Source of the DNA: Brugia malayi
Lineage: Eukaryota; Nematoda; Chromadorea; Rhabditida; Onchocercidae
DNA length: 64,000 nucleotides
Assembly (NCBI RefSeq): GCF_000002995.4
Contig: NW_025062475.1
Location: forward strand, 5,060,528-5,124,527
Reading direction: 5' to 3'
Notes under the pieces: generated by a model
Seen by the model: only the letters and a program-made list of their open reading frames with translations
Databases searched by the model: none
Told to the model about the DNA's origin: nothing
In this document: piece by piece, positions 1 through 13,674 of the stretch
Numbering within the stretch: the stretch's first letter is position 1
Layout: every line of letters starts with the position of its first letter
Made by a program: the position numbers and the translations under genes

Positions 1-1247
1 AAAGATAGAAAAGCAAATAGTTATCTAAGGGATTTAAAGCTAGGTTGTCGTTCAGGAAACCTAATGAGGTAGTTTTAATGTAGCACATGATTTTATTGAA
101 ATATTTGAATAGTTTCTGAGCATAGTTCTATGTCATTTTCAAAACAAAGCTTTTGTCTTTAGTTATAACTGATTAAAATTTTGCTTTTATTTATTTTCCA
201 CAACTTTACTTTCATTGAAGAATTGTTCTCTAATTTATTTTACGGGTCTTCCAGAAAATTCGAAAAATTATGGTTGGAAATAACCATAGTGCCGAATATC
301 TTAGAACGAGGGTTCTACATTTTGCTGGAAATATACTGTTTAAATCTGATGTTAGTTTTCGTTTTTGCTTTGTGCACTCATGTTTGATTTGCTTTGTACA
401 CTCCTGTTTCAACGCAGTTATTGAATCTTTTCTTGACTTACATGAATCCTAAGGATGCAAATTACATGCGTGATCCATGAATTGTGCTAGATGTATTGTG
501 CATTTTAAAGCATAGCTGTTTGAATAAATGCAAATGAGCTAAATTTTCACGTAGATGCATTCAAAATTTGATGACCATTTTTTAATAACAATCTTTGGTA
601 TTTTTTGAATTCATTGTATGCTTTTCTCTACGCATGATAACATATGGTGTAGAGAAGGAAGGCCTTCCAAATGGATGAAATCTGAATGGTTTGTTAATGA
701 TAATAATGGTTAAAAGTATTAATAATTGTGCATGTATGTTATCATCTTTATTATGTTTGGCTTTTTTTGACTTCCTAATTGCAAAATTAGTTTTTATATT
801 TCTTTTCAGATAGAGAGGAAAATGAAAATGTTAATGAGCAATGCATTTAAAGTAAGCTTTCTTTTATATGAAACATTGGAAGAAAAGGATAACGAAATAT
901 CTGTTTGTCATGAGTCTGTGCTTGTCATGCTTCGAGAAACAGTAATGCATTTGTTAGTTATTATCATTCATCTGTTTATTATATAGAGAAATGCTGTTTT
1001 AATACGTATGGTACATTGCGCACTTTACATTAGATGTGATGTGTTATCTAACTTTCAAAATACCTTTTGCCTGAAATGGCTTTGATCTGAAACCACTTTT
1101 TGTATTTTATTTTTTCAACAAATAATAAATAAGCTCTAAAAGATTGCAATTTTTTCTTGAACTTCGGATGAATTAATGTCTAAGCTTTTTGATCACTGCC
1201 GCAACATCCTTTGAAAATCGAGGCAACTTGAGTTGTAACATTTTCAG
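1..1247. other. Upstream part of APC2 gene, probably intronic
   Basis: This AT-rich stretch precedes the first exon I can join to APC2. A candidate small exon lies at 810-851: it has a TTTTCAG acceptor, 14 open codons and a GTAAGC donor. It ends in phase 0, whereas the exon at 1248 needs two carried-in bases, so the two cannot be joined directly. APC2 proteins have several hundred residues before the region encoded at 2062, and only about 90 are accounted for here. The true 5' end therefore probably lies left of the window or in unrecognised small exons. Confidence 0.4.
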
Positions 1248-4200
1248 AATAGACCCGAACAGTTTCGATGTTATGTCAGTCGTATTCCAAGCTCATAATC
1301 AAGCAGTGTGGCATATCATTGCTAATATGGCAAAACGTAAATGTGCAATATCAACAGAATTGATATCACTATCTGATAACACTAAGGTATTTTCTTTTTT
1401 TTTTTTTTTTTTTTTTTTTGAGTTTTTGACGAAAATATAAGTAAGGAATTAGAGATTGATTTGACTTACCGGTATAGTACAATGATGAAATGACTTTTAA
1501 GAAATAAAGTAAATAATATTACTAATTTAGACATAATCCAAATTAGTTATATTATTCACTTTTTGCTATTAATTTACTCTATTGAATCTATCTTCACTGT
1601 AATTACATTACTTTGTTCACCCACTGATGTGACTAAAATAAATAATGTGGTTTAAAATGTACATCCATGTTTAAGATGTGCATCAGTATGAGAACTACAC
1701 AAGTTGAACAAAAGATCCATAACTATAACATTCTTTATCAAATGATAATGAACTGAAAATGAAGAACTGATGTTTAGTGGTTTACAGCGATGTCAACGCA
1801 TTACGGATTGGACTGTAATAATAGGTTTATCACGATTGAAGCCGACAAAAAAAACTCTTCAACAAGCAATGGAAAAATGTTTTATAACTACGCTTGCTGA
1901 GAAGGTATGATTTAATCTGAAAATGCCGACCACTAAGTCAAAGATGATGTTTGCATTTTTATAGAAAGCATAAGTGCATGGCGTAGAATTACTTACTAAG
2001 GAGGTATCGAATCGGAGACTGGGATATATGGTTGTGGTAATGAGAACATCTGTACCTTCAGATCTACAACTTTGTAATAGTTGAATATCCGCAGTCAAGT
2101 GGAGTGATCGATGATTTACGTTGTTGCATGCAAAATAATGGTGGTTTTGGACGGATGTTATTGATGGATACATTAACAAAAGATGTCGAGCAGAGATTGC
2201 TGCAAGTTGGTTAGCTTTTTTTTTTCTCTTTTAATATTTGCACAGTTCACAAAAACGAAGAAAATATTCCATTTTGATCACATTATAAAATAGCATACGA
2301 TGACTTTCGCAGCATAAATTAAGCGTTTTGGTATTTCGTGTGGTGTAAGATATAACTTTTGAAAGAAAATTATTTTTAGGCGTAGGGACAACAGAAATTT
2401 TGGAGGGATATGCTAGTGCAGTCGAGTGCTTACGACGTTTGGATCCAACATGTGTAATTATGCAACAAATATGCTCTATAATAAGACAGTACATCAAGTA
2501 ATGATTTAAAGTTTTGACTTGATAGTGTTTAATTGATGAGTTTATTCATGCATCAAAATATATGTTGTTTCTAGTTACTTAATTTGAAATTGTTAATGTG
2601 TCGGGAACGAATATAACTCACTGGTTGGTAACTGATATATCTACTATCGGCAATGAAATAAATCACTTTGACCAATTCAGACAACGACCCGATACGGTTC
2701 GATGTATAATTACTTATATTACCGGTGAAAAACGGGAAGAACTTAGTGAGCAATTGGCAATGCGAAGAACGGCTTTTTTGGATGAGGAAGAGTTGGTAGG
2801 AGTGAACGATGAGCTTGTTCCGGGTTCAGATGATACTGCTGGCGAGTTTTTTTTTTTTTTTTTTTGCTTGAATATAATTTCCAATTGCATTTTTATCGAA
2901 ACTCATTTCCTTTCAAAAATAAAAAGTGAAAATGGTAAAAAGATAGGGATCAAGGAATGTTATTAAAGTAGATGTAGTACATTTTGGGATGTATAAGATC
3001 CGATTTAAAGCAAAGTCCTGTATTTTAGCCTTTTTTTTATAGAGCGTAATTGGATGGATTGGCTGCCAGATCCACCAGATGCAAATCCTTGTCAAAGCCG
3101 TCGATATCGACAGAATGCAGATGTTTTTAACATGCTGGTATCCGTCTATGGAAGTAAAGAAATATTTGTGAAAGAATATCGTGAACTGCTCGCTGAACGA
3201 CTCACGAAATCCTGGAATCGGGATGTGAGTATTTGGATATTTAAGCAAAAATTTAAATTCTGAAACTGTATAAGGGATGTATTTCAATATTTGGATCATA
3301 TTTCGTTATACAAAAGTTTTGACCAAAGGTAATTTAAGTAAATGTTTGGTTTCTTACGATTTCAAATCGCTTTTCAGCCACAGTTTGAGCAACGTTATTT
3401 GGAATTACTTAAGCTTCGGTTTAGTGAAGGAGAATTACAACAATGTGAAGTGATGCTGAAGGATATGCGTGATTCGGAACACATCGATTGCTTAGTGGAT
3501 AATTTGCTGGTGAATTAATAAAATCCGAGTCGAAATTATTTCAGTATTTGTGGACAGTTTTTAACAACTGAAGTTATCTTAGACATTAAATATTGAATAA
3601 TCTAATGAATTTAACTAAATAACCGAAGTGCATTTTACTCTAATATTATCCTGGAATTAAGCCTATCTAGACATCACGTGTTTTATGCTACATATATCTA
3701 CACGTTCAAGCGTACTTTGAAAAAGAATGGCTCCAGAAAAAATTAAAAAGAATCAACCATATATATATATATATATATATATTGATCCAGTAACCCATTA
3801 GATACAAATGACAACAAATTTTTTACCTGTTATAAGAAATTATCGATGGAAATATTAAATGGTTGATTTTCAGCCATTTCCAATCAATGCGCGAATTATA
3901 TCATCATTTTTCTGGCCAAAGATTGAAAATGAAGAGTTCACGGTATGCATTTTGCTTCTAGCTGTTCTAAAAAATTTAGTAATTTTTTCTCACTTCAAAA
4001 TTCTTTCTTCATTCGAGCTTTTTTAATCGTTTTGTAGATGCCACAAGCATTGATGATTGGCTTGGATGAGTATGCGCGTGGATTCGAAGCACATAAGGGA
4101 TCTCGAAAGTTGGAATGGATGAGTGCTGTTGGCTCTATCGAATTGGAAGTAGAATTGGATGATGTGAAGGCTGTAGTTGCTGTATCACCAGCTCACGCTG

Positions 4201-5388
4201 CTGTTTTATCATTGTTTACTAAGAAAGGTTTATTGTTTTATTTTTTTGAAACTAGTTAGCATTTAGTGGGCAATATTTTTTAATGCCATGAAAATAATTT
4301 CATTTGGTAGTGAGTGCTTCATTGAAAAGAGTAAAATTTTACAGAAACTTGGACAGTTGATGAAATGGCAGCTGAACTAAAAATGGACAAACGAAATGTT
4401 AAAAAGAGATTGGAATGGTGGCAAAACAGTGGTGTTGTATATGCTTCTGCGGTAAGTGATGAAAAAAAAAAAAAAAAAACACTTTAGATTTATGCGATTT
4501 TAATATCGCATAATCGAATAACTTATGTGTTACGAATAATTAAGAGTCTAAACAGCCATTCATCGAACTATGTTTTCTGTTCATGTTGTGCTCATATATC
4601 ACTCATTATTATACTTGTTATCCCAGAACTGGTTCATGATCTCAGTCTTTAAATTTGCTACTCGGACTCATTGGATCTGCATTCAGTGGTTTCCTTATTA
4701 ATGAATTTTTCCGTTGAAAAAAAAAATTCTTTTTATCTGAAAAAAATGAAAATTCTTTAATTTCATAAAATTGGCAGGGCGAAAGTGAAGCAAAAACCTG
4801 GCATCTTGCAAGTGGGACATCAAAAATGGAACGTTTGCAAGTTGAACACGATATGGAAGAGGATATATCAGATGATGACAAAAATGAAGATATGGAAGCA
4901 GTTGATGCATTGGAGCAATACTGGATCTATACTAAAAGTTTCATCGCTAATCAGGAGCCTGTCAAAGCTGAGCGGTTACATACCATCTTCAGGTAATCAG
5001 ATCTTGTTGATTCTTTATTTCTGTCTTATACTAAACATTGTATTGGATAAGCTGATAATTGCATAGTTAATACTTTGCATAGGCTTTTGACGAAAGTTAC
5101 GACAGTTGAAAGCAGGAAATTGCTTCATAGGATTTCTCTTTTAATATGTCCCCAGATTATTAATACTCCGGATTATCTGGAATTATTTAGCTGAATTCAT
5201 CTTATTCATTTACTGCTTTAAATTTCGAATGAAATAACACTTCTTTTTTCAGAATGTTTGCAAGTCCAGGACAGCATGGACCCACATTGGAGGATGTTGT
5301 TGCATTTTTGCAGCGGAAAGTGAAACTGAATTTGTTATCTTGTGTAAATGGATTATACAAGGTTGTAAAAGATGCACCTGCTCAGTAA
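1248..5388 (+). CDS. APC2: Anaphase-promoting complex subunit 2 (cullin homologue), 3' part
   Basis: APC2 is the cullin-like scaffold of the APC/C ubiquitin ligase; with the RING subunit APC11 it forms the catalytic core that targets cyclins and securin. Twelve exons join in phase: 1248-1386, 1788-1904, 2062-2209, 2380-2497, 2681-2841, 3043-3224, 3378-3509, 3874-3942, 4038-4227, 4345-4451, 4778-4992 and 5253-5388, giving about 570 residues. Recognisable family blocks, in order, are EYPQSSGVIDDLR, a DWLPDPPDANP linker, the cullin-homology stretch with VSVYGSKE and CEVMLKDMRDSE, a WTVDEMAAEL winged-helix segment, and a C-terminal winged helix ending near VNGLYKVVKDAPAQ. The intron after 2841 must start with GC (gcgagt) to keep frame. 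The AATAAA at 5387-5392 overlaps the stop codon. The N-terminal part is missing from this model; identity is firm, the 5' end is not. Confidence 0.9.
3759..3782. repeat. (AT)n microsatellite in APC2 intron
   Basis: A run of about 12 AT dinucleotides lies in the intron between the exons ending at 3509 and starting at 3874. Confidence 0.9.
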
Positions 5389-5892
5389 TAAATAGATATA
5401 TTATATTCGTAGTCGATGGCATTGTTGCATTGTATTGTGACATGTATGATCTTGCTGAAAATTAAAGAAAGTATTAAAAGATTGGTATAAATTTTTCAAG
5501 ATTTAGAAAAATTCGTCTTTTATGATTACTTATTTCATACTCATTTTTTTGTGACGAAAGTACTGTTTTTATTCCTGATAAGTGGAATTACTAATTTTTT
5601 TGTTGCTAATGAGTTTCAAGATTTATTCTCAGATTCATTTTTCGAAAGTTATTGACGTTCTTGAATACTAAAATGTTTCCTCCATTTTTTAAAATTTGAT
5701 CTGAAATCATCCGGCAGATCTAAAACATCACGAAATGAATTTGATTTTAAAAGAAAAGTGAAGTTTTAGGATAATGGACGTCGACTTAGATTAATCGGAA
5801 AATTTGTTTAAAGCTTTCACTGAGTTAGAATTAACAATATTTAAAGAAGCATTAAGGGAGTAACTGCTATTGCAGTTTTGTAATTATCCATA
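5389..5892. other. Spacer between APC2 and pyrophosphatase
   Basis: This is AT-rich sequence of about 500 bases. It must contain the 3' end of APC2 and the upstream region of the next gene. I see no coding signal and no clear promoter element. Confidence 0.5.
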
Positions 5893-7865
5893 ATGATTTT
5901 GCTTGCTGGTAAGTGACATAAATGGCATATTCGTCACTGTTTCACTGCTTGTTGCATTAGGTTGTCCATTTCATGCTTATTTCATTCTTCCTGCATGGTA
6001 TTTCATTTTGCGTATTTTAGTATTAACCTTAAAATTCTTTTACTGCTTATCAGTGCTATCATATGCATAGTGCTATATTTAATATATTATTTGATTTAAA
6101 ACCTTTCAAGGGAAGCAACCATTACATCTTAGTCCTTAGTTTTAAAGTTTCATTTAGTTGCTTGGTTAATAAATGGTTTCGCTTTCATCGTAATTTATCA
6201 TTTATTAAGGGGAATATGAATTGTAAAAAATTGGGAATAGGAACTGAAATGGTTACAGTAGAATGTTTCCTTTTTTTTTTTTTTTAAATTGATTTTATTG
6301 ATGTAAAATAAAATAATGCATCAAAGACCAATCAAAATAATTGCCAATTATCATAAGAATTGTTGGCTTAAACTAGCGAACGACTGATATAATGTTGATA
6401 AATTAGCTCAATGCATGTATTTTTCTTATTTTTAGTTCTTTATACGTGGGCTATATTCCATTATTGTATGCGATTGTTGTGCGGAAGTGCATTAGTTTTC
6501 CTGATCAAAACGATATTTCCATCAGTATCAGTACTTCCTTATTGTTTAAAAGTTTCCGGAGAATCATTAATGTCTTCTGCAAAGTATACTATCGAAGAAT
6601 TTGGTTCACTGTATGGTTTGGATTATAGAATATATTTCAAGGATCAAAGTGGTTCTCATATCTCACCATGGCATGATATACCTTTGTTTGTCGATGAATC
6701 AAAGAAAATTTACAATATGGTAATTGAAATTCCTCGATGGACAAATGCTAAAATGGAAATGTCAACTAAGGAATCAATGACACCAATCAAACAAGATGTG
6801 AAAAATGGTGAACCACGATTTGTGGATAATGTATTCCCATTTAAAGGTTATATCTGGAACTATGGTGCTCTTCCTCAAACATGGGAAGATCCGAAACATG
6901 AACATCCAGCTACAGGAGCTTGCGGTGATAATGATCCAATTGATGTGATTGAAATTGGTTCTAAAATTCATCGACGTGGTGATGTAATATCGGTGAAAAT
7001 TGTCGGCGTTATTGCATTGATTGATGAAGGTGAAACGGATTGGAAATTGGTTGCTATCGATGTAACGGATGAGAAAGCGGATCAAATTAATGAAATAAAA
7101 GATGTCGAAAAACATTTTCCGGGTCTTTTGAAAGCAACACGTGAATGGTTTCGTAATTACAAAATTCCGACAGGTAAACCGGCCAATCAATTTGCTTTTA
7201 ACGGATTATTCAAAGATGCTGACTTTGCACATGGTATGTTCACTTTCTTTCCTGTTAACCAAATTATGAGAGCAAGTGTTAAAATATTTTTAGTGGCATC
7301 TTGGAGCATGAGCCATATTCCTGGTGATAAAAATTGATTGCCAGTTTGAGTCAAGTAAAATTATTGCAGTTTTCAGTGAATTTAGGATAAAATCGTCATT
7401 AGTTCGTTTCATTAAAATATTTGATGCTAATTAATCTGTTTTGAGTGATTTAAGATAATATCGACTTGTGCTAATTAGAGTAAATTTGGATTTATAATTC
7501 CATTAAGTCCAATTTATTTGATTATCCAGTTTTTTGTCTAATTTTGAAGTGTTGTATAGGAACTGTCTACTATATGTTATATGTTAAGATTTGGTATTGC
7601 TTCAATAAATATATTAAGTAGTATTGGTATCTCAGTTTAAATATGTTAATTTTTAGGTGTTATTTCTGAAACACATGAATTTTGGAAGCGTCTTGTCAAC
7701 GAATCATCACCACAGCTAAATAGTGAAATGACGTGTGATGTTTATGAAGCAGCGCATCGAGCAAACATTGATAAATGGAAAAAAATCATAGCTGAACAGC
7801 CACCATTGGGTGCTGTGAAAGATATCCCGAAAAAACTGGATAAATGGCATTATATTGCAGAGTGA
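5893..7865 (+). CDS. pyp-1: Soluble inorganic pyrophosphatase (family I)
   Basis: The enzyme hydrolyses pyrophosphate to two phosphates and so drives biosynthetic reactions forward; it needs Mg2+. The core is one long exon, 6436-7233, joined to 7657-7865. The signature GDNDPIDVIEI carries the metal-binding aspartates (D120, D122 and D125 of the short form). Other family blocks are EIPRWTNAKMEM, FPFKGYIWNYGALPQTWEDP, and NYKIPTGKPANQFAF. Starting at ATG 6570 gives about 290 residues, the usual eukaryotic length. A mini-exon 5893-5908 (ATG, then a GTAAGT donor) joins the acceptor at 6435 in perfect phase and gives about 340 residues with a hydrophobic N-terminus, possibly a signal or mitochondrial targeting sequence. 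Another in-frame ATG is at 6468. Which start is used is inference; the enzyme identity is firm. AATAAA follows at 8047-8052. Confidence 0.93.
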
Positions 7866-9000
7866 TTTTGGATTTCGTTATTTTGACGGACATCATACAG
7901 TTTCAAATTCATTTAAGGTCATCATTCCTTCAATGCTATCATTTTAAGTAGATAGAGATTTATGTCCAATTTTTTTTTTTTTAATTAGCTTGACTAATGA
8001 TCAAAAAATAGCCGACTAATTTTCGCCTTTTAATATAATTAAGTTCAATAAAATAAAGAAGAGGAAGAATTTTTGCAAGAGTTGTTAAGTGCATTATTTG
8101 CTAATGGCTTACGAAACCTGATTTTGTGAATTTCCAAAATATTCAGATTTCTGTTTCACGTTTACCATATCTTACAACAAATTATCAGATACTATAAGCG
8201 AACATAATCTTCTATGTTTTTTTTTTTTTTTTTTTCATACATTTTAGTATAATAAACTTCGATATGTTATTATTTATTGTTTTAAATTAAAAAGACATGT
8301 AAGTCATATTATAGCTTATTTTTCATTTAATTTTATGGGCTTCGTTGAAGATTCTTTTTCATATTAGCATCTCTTATCTTTTTTAAAAACAGCGATATTT
8401 GATTTATTTTTAAAAGTTGGTTGATTTTTAATAGTCGCTGATTATTGTACTTTTCCACATTGTTATTCTAATAAAAGGTTGATAAATTGTTATCACTTCT
8501 TTTTTTTCGTTTTTATGTATTGATGAAAGCTTGTATCTTAGTAAAAAATATTTGAAATGAGCAATAAAAATGCTAAGAAAACCAATAGAATTTTTTTGTT
8601 GTTTGATAATGTATGTATTTTTTTGGATTTTTTACAGAAATAAAAACAAAAAAAATTATTGCGAAAATGTTGCTATAGGTAGTGTTTCTAATTTGGGAAT
8701 GTAATCGTTATCTTTTTTTTCCCCTTTTAAGATTACTATAGTGTGATGCGGAGGTTCTCATTTTTTTCACACCGTAGAAATTTAAAATTAGGAAATGAAA
8801 TTTGAGTAATTCTTTTCCATTCATGGTTGTCAGTTAGATTTTCTATTCTATTTTGTTAAGTAATTGTTCTGAAATGAGCAATGGAAAAAATTAGTAGTGT
8901 TACTCTTTCTATTATTCAGTAGAAAATTTTTTCAATCGATATGCAACAAATAGGTAGGTATTGGTCGAGTAGAAAGACACTAATGAAACAGAGTTTCCAG
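7866..9000. other. Spacer between pyrophosphatase and NSE4, with poly(A) signal
   Basis: This holds the pyrophosphatase 3' UTR, with AATAAA at 8047-8052 about 180 bases after the stop. It is followed by about 900 bases of AT-rich sequence with T-runs. A TTTCCAG acceptor ends at 9000, 16 bases before the next ATG, consistent with spliced-leader addition. No other gene was seen. Confidence 0.6.
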
Positions 9001-9016
9001 CGAGTTGTCAGTACTA

Positions 9017-12000
9017 ATGGACGAAGATATGGAACCATCAGAGGATGTTGACCAATGTGGTACCAGTAACGATGATGAGAATGAATTGCAGTACCATGAA
9101 AGAGCACAACAATTATGCGAAAAGATTGATAGTTAGTCTAGCTGTTCTTTTCATAATTTTTTAAGGCATTTCTGTTAACATATGACATATATTTGTTTGA
9201 CTGATGGTTGATTTTTAGATCAAGCCTATAGTATTAGTAATTTCGTGACTAGGATGATTGTTTCCTCAGAAGATCATACAAAAAAGCTTTAAAAAATCTG
9301 GATAAGGCTGTTATTTGAGTAATAATTTTGTCGAAGCTAGAATTCTTGTATAACACACAAGAATTGTGATCTGGAATAATTTTATGATTGGAATATTTTA
9401 TAATTTTGTTTGATATTTTAGAGCTGACAATGGCAGTGAGCGAAGGTTGTGAAAAAGATGATAATCTTCATTCTCAGAGATACTTGCAGCAAACCAATAA
9501 CTTAGAAGAAAATCTTGTCAAGGTTAGATTTTCTTTCTTTTTTAGCAGAAAAACGAAAGGAAACCAATATTTGGTAGCATTACTATTTAGTCCGTACCCG
9601 TTACAAGGCGTAGTAGTTTGTGGATTTTTTTAAATGATTGCTAAGTAAATTAAAAAAGCGAGAGTATTTTTAAGACGCAGTCTTGTCGTTATATGATGAC
9701 AGATGCAAAATTAACGAAATCCTTGTCGAAACTTATTGCCACAGAAGTGCAAAGTTTTCATGATGACTCAGCCAAGAGAACAATTAATTTGCATTCTTTT
9801 GTTCAAACATTGGTATGTTTAATGATTTTTTTTTTATAAATTTGATTTTTTGATAGAATAAAGTAGCCTTCGTTCCTGAAACCTTTCGAGTATTAATATG
9901 ATAGTATTAATATAATTGGTCATGTCGCCTAAGTATGTCTTTGTTCAAATTAATATTATATTACAAATATAGTGTTTTATGTATTCTTTTTTTATGTACA
10001 CAACAATATGATATAGATTTATTTTATTTGTTCAATTTTGTTGAAGCCTTTGTTGATTGCAAGGGATCAGATCATCAATTTGGAACTAACCATATTGGAA
10101 ATTCAGAGGCTGATTATTTTTCATTAATTTTCCCTGTCGATAAAGTGATAATAAGGCTTAATTATTATCGTTATTGAACACTTCTTTAGCGGGATATTTT
10201 CTATCACGTAGACATTTTATGATTTTATTCTCAATGTTATCTTTGAATGTTCTTATAGGATAGTTTACATAGATAACTTTTTAGAAAAAATAAATTTTCA
10301 TACTCTCCAAAAGAGAAAAAAGAAACAATCTATGTAGAAACATAGTGAATAAATGTAATAATGAGATTTTCATTTTTTTTTTTTATTTCTTTTTCCTTCA
10401 GTGCATTGCTATCGAACAAGAATGAACATACTGATAGCGGTAGTATTGGTAGGAAGAATGTCCGGTTAGGAAAAATTAGGATGGAATAAGGGAAATAATT
10501 TTTACTTTTCATAGCCTAAGTTGTAAGTTGGATTTAGGTCCTGGATTTCAATTTAAATTTTTTTGAAGCTACATTTGGTATAGAGTGGTTTAACAGAATT
10601 TCCACCAAATTTAAATAATTAAATTGAATAAAATCTTTTTGGTTTTCATCATTAAATTTCATCGGTTTTGACTATTCAGCATCAGTAGGGTCATAAATTT
10701 TTGTTTTGAATTTGTAAACATTTTTAGTCTTCATCGCATGGACCAAAGTTTCGACATTCAAAGGTCGAAATTTGATAGATTGTACAAACTTTCTCTCAGG
10801 ATATTAATATACTACTGTGGCGATTCCAATTTATAGTGAAAAATATTTGTTTCCAGACAAATTTTTTAAAAAATGAATGTGGTTTAATCGAAGAAGATGG
10901 GAAAACAACGCTTGATAATCAGCAGTCAAGCTGGGCAGCATTCGGCAGTCATTTTATGAATATCCTCAACCTTCCACCTGCTTTATCATGCCTGTAATTG
11001 TTTTTCATTTTTTAGTTATTCAGTAAGATTTTTTCAACACTTCAGTTAAAAATGATTAGTAAATTTAAGGTTGGTAGTGATGCTTTGAACTTTTAAGCTA
11101 GTTTCGAAAAAAATTGTTTTTACAAAAAAAAGTGTTCTGAGTATTTAGATAAAAGGCATGGTACAGTGATTGGCCGGTCATTATTGCATTTCCATAGTAT
11201 CACTATATATATATTACTATATTGGCTATTTTTTTTTTTTGCCTGTTGATAAAGCTAAACACTTTTTTTATCATTCAGCGGACCGTTATTGCTGGAGGAA
11301 ATTCCGAAAGGAATGAATGATGAATTTAACAAAGTTGAAAAAAATTCAAAAAAGAAGGTCGAAAGGGCAAAATTAAAGCTGGATGAAAAAATAGTGCAGT
11401 TACGAGAAGTTAAAGTAAGTAATTAGCAGAGAGGAAGCATTTATTCAAATCATAAGGTTAAGTGACGGTCTGAGTGATCAACTGAAATAGCTGAAATCCA
11501 TTCAAATTTTATAAAGTGGTCAATGTGTAAATGAATATTAAGGTTGTTAAGGTAGTAAATGAGATTGGATTTATTACTTTTTTTCCATAATGACTTTAAA
11601 TATCTGCTTCAACTGTTAAATGAATGATGAAAGGATATAGTGACAAATAATTATGTTTAATTTTTAAAAGATATCAGTTTTTTTAGGAAGAGGAATTGCA
11701 ACGACGAAAGGATCCGCTTGCTAGACAACTTGACAATGTCATGCATTGTTTGAAAAGTTGTTTAAAGCAGCGTAATATGATATCAATTAATTATTTCGAA
11801 TTTTGCTTCCATCCAATGGATTTCTCGCGTTCTGTGGCAAATGCTTTCTATACATCATTTTTATTGAAAGAAAATAAAGTTGGATTGCATATTGGCGATG
11901 ATAATATGCCACGTTTGAGTAAGTTTAGCAGCACAAAATGAATGATTGGAATACTTTAAATTTTTTCCTTTTGTGTGCAAATTATGATATATTTCCAATA

Positions 12001-12163
12001 TGAAGATGGAAAATTTTTAGGTTTAATTGGTAATGCTGAACGTAAAGCTCTTGAGAAAAGTAGTGATCAGGACAATCGTGGTATTATAAGCTTTAGCTAT
12101 AGTGATTGGCAAGAAACAGTCAAATTGTTGGATATCAGGGAGCCTGTTATAATTGATCATTAA
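9017..12163 (+). CDS. NSE4: Non-SMC element 4, kleisin subunit of the SMC5/6 complex
   Basis: NSE4 bridges the SMC5 and SMC6 heads and acts with NSE1 and NSE3 in DNA repair and chromosome segregation in the nucleus. Seven exons join in phase: 9017-9131, 9422-9522, 9681-9812, 10857-10993, 11279-11414, 11687-11918 and 12021-12163, for 331 residues. The C-terminal winged-helix domain is diagnostic: INYFEFCFHPMDFSRSVANAF, then a short hydrophobic/charged strand region, a variable loop, and the closing block ISFSYSDWQETVKLLDIREP. The N-terminal third is helical and acidic, as expected for the kleisin segment that contacts the SMC neck. The middle exon, 11279-11414, is a Lys/Glu-rich stretch. The start is the first ATG after the acceptor at 9000. 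Sequence conservation is modest outside the C-terminal domain, so the assignment rests mainly on that domain. Confidence 0.85.
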
Positions 12164-13648
12164 CATGCTGATCTCAATCAAATGTTTGGATCTAAACGCT
12201 TCGTTTTTGTGTCATTTTTTTTTTATTCTTTCTCCCGATGCATAGTGAAGCAAAAATTTTCGTCATTTTTTGGCTTATGTATTTTTGTTTCACTTTGAAT
12301 ACTTATTCTCAATTAGTGCTTCTAATGTTACTAATAGGAATTAAAACTGTGATGTGACTACACTTAGTTGTATCAGGATTTACTATTTTTGATTTAACTA
12401 CTTTTCAAGGCTGTTAGATTCTTTACATACGGACAATGGAAAAATATTATTTGAACTAACTTCAAAGTCAAAATTTTGTTAAATACTAATACATAAAATC
12501 GAAAAATCGAATATTATATATAGCAAGACTTTTCATATTTCTAAACATTTTTGAAGGATATAGTTATGCTATTTATTGTCTTATGTGCGGTGCATACTTT
12601 TATGCCGATCTTCATCTATGCTCATCCTATGTGACCAATTAGTTTTTTGATGCATAATTTTATAAAAATTTCATAGGTTTCACTTTTCTTTCTTTTTATT
12701 TAGCGGTACATAACACGCTGTTTATAAATATGTTTTGGAAAATTTATTTCATCGACATTACTATGTTCACTTTTCATTTCAAAACAAAAATAATCCTTTA
12801 TTTGCCTGTTTGGTTATTACTGGAGGTTACATGGGTTAATTCTAATTGAAATAAACAGCAATTTCGGTAGGATTTATTCTTATAAATTATTATTTTTTTA
12901 AAAAAAAAAATTATTCAAATTATCGTTCATAAGGAATAGAAAAGTTTAAAATTTTAATTGAATTAGTACTCCTTCTGAATTTGTGTCATATCCTTTATAA
13001 ATATGCATTAATAGCTGGAAGCATGAAATGCTTTCATAATTGATAAGAAATGAAGGTAATGTATATTGTGATTTTAAATTAGAGCCGATTTTAAAAAATT
13101 TTGAATGCTGTGCGTATTATCCATATTCTTTCTTTTCTTCTATGTATTTCCTCTCTACTTCTAAAATAATTTATTTTCCGTTCTATTTGTGGCAGTCGAA
13201 ATTGCTGAGTTGGTGAAAATCTGAGGTAGAGCAAACTTAAGTTCATGATAATACGTATACGGTAGTGTTTTTTTAATGAAATTATGTAAGCAAGGAATTT
13301 GCCATTTGTCATGTTTTAGCATAATGATAACTATATGTGTGTGTATATATAAATAATGTGTATATATTTTTTTTTAACTGTATGTGTATTTTTTTTTCTT
13401 TATCTTCGGTTGAGTGGTATAAATCTTAAATCTCAACTTTCAATTGTAGTTTTCTTCCACTGTTTATTATACTTTTCTTATTTAATTATGTTTTATTTTT
13501 CTTTATTTCATTATTAGAGCCTATTTGTCATATTTAAGTTAGAAAATTACTTTGTTGTATAAGTAATGGAAAGAAAAAAGATCGTTTAAAAAAAATTTGA
13601 TAGTTTAAACCAGCGCTTCACACGTTATTCTGCTAAATCCTTCTTTAG
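12164..13648. other. Spacer between NSE4 and ANKZF1
   Basis: About 1.5 kb of AT-rich sequence. The nearest AATAAA I see is at 12850-12855, about 690 bases after the NSE4 stop. A CTTTAG acceptor ends at 13648, just before the ANKZF1 ATG. I see no credible exon on either strand. Confidence 0.5.
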
Positions 13649-13674
13649 ATCTCGATTAGCTGTAATTTGATGTA

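Noticed and set aside
810..851. Small exon with good splice sites upstream of APC2
   Set aside because: Its end phase does not match the exon at 1248, so I could not include it without another exon that I cannot see.
6411..6435. ATG at 6411 as pyrophosphatase start
   Set aside because: It lies in the pyrimidine-rich tract of a 3' splice site ending at 6435, so it is probably intron or outron. The starts at 5893, 6468 or 6570 fit better.
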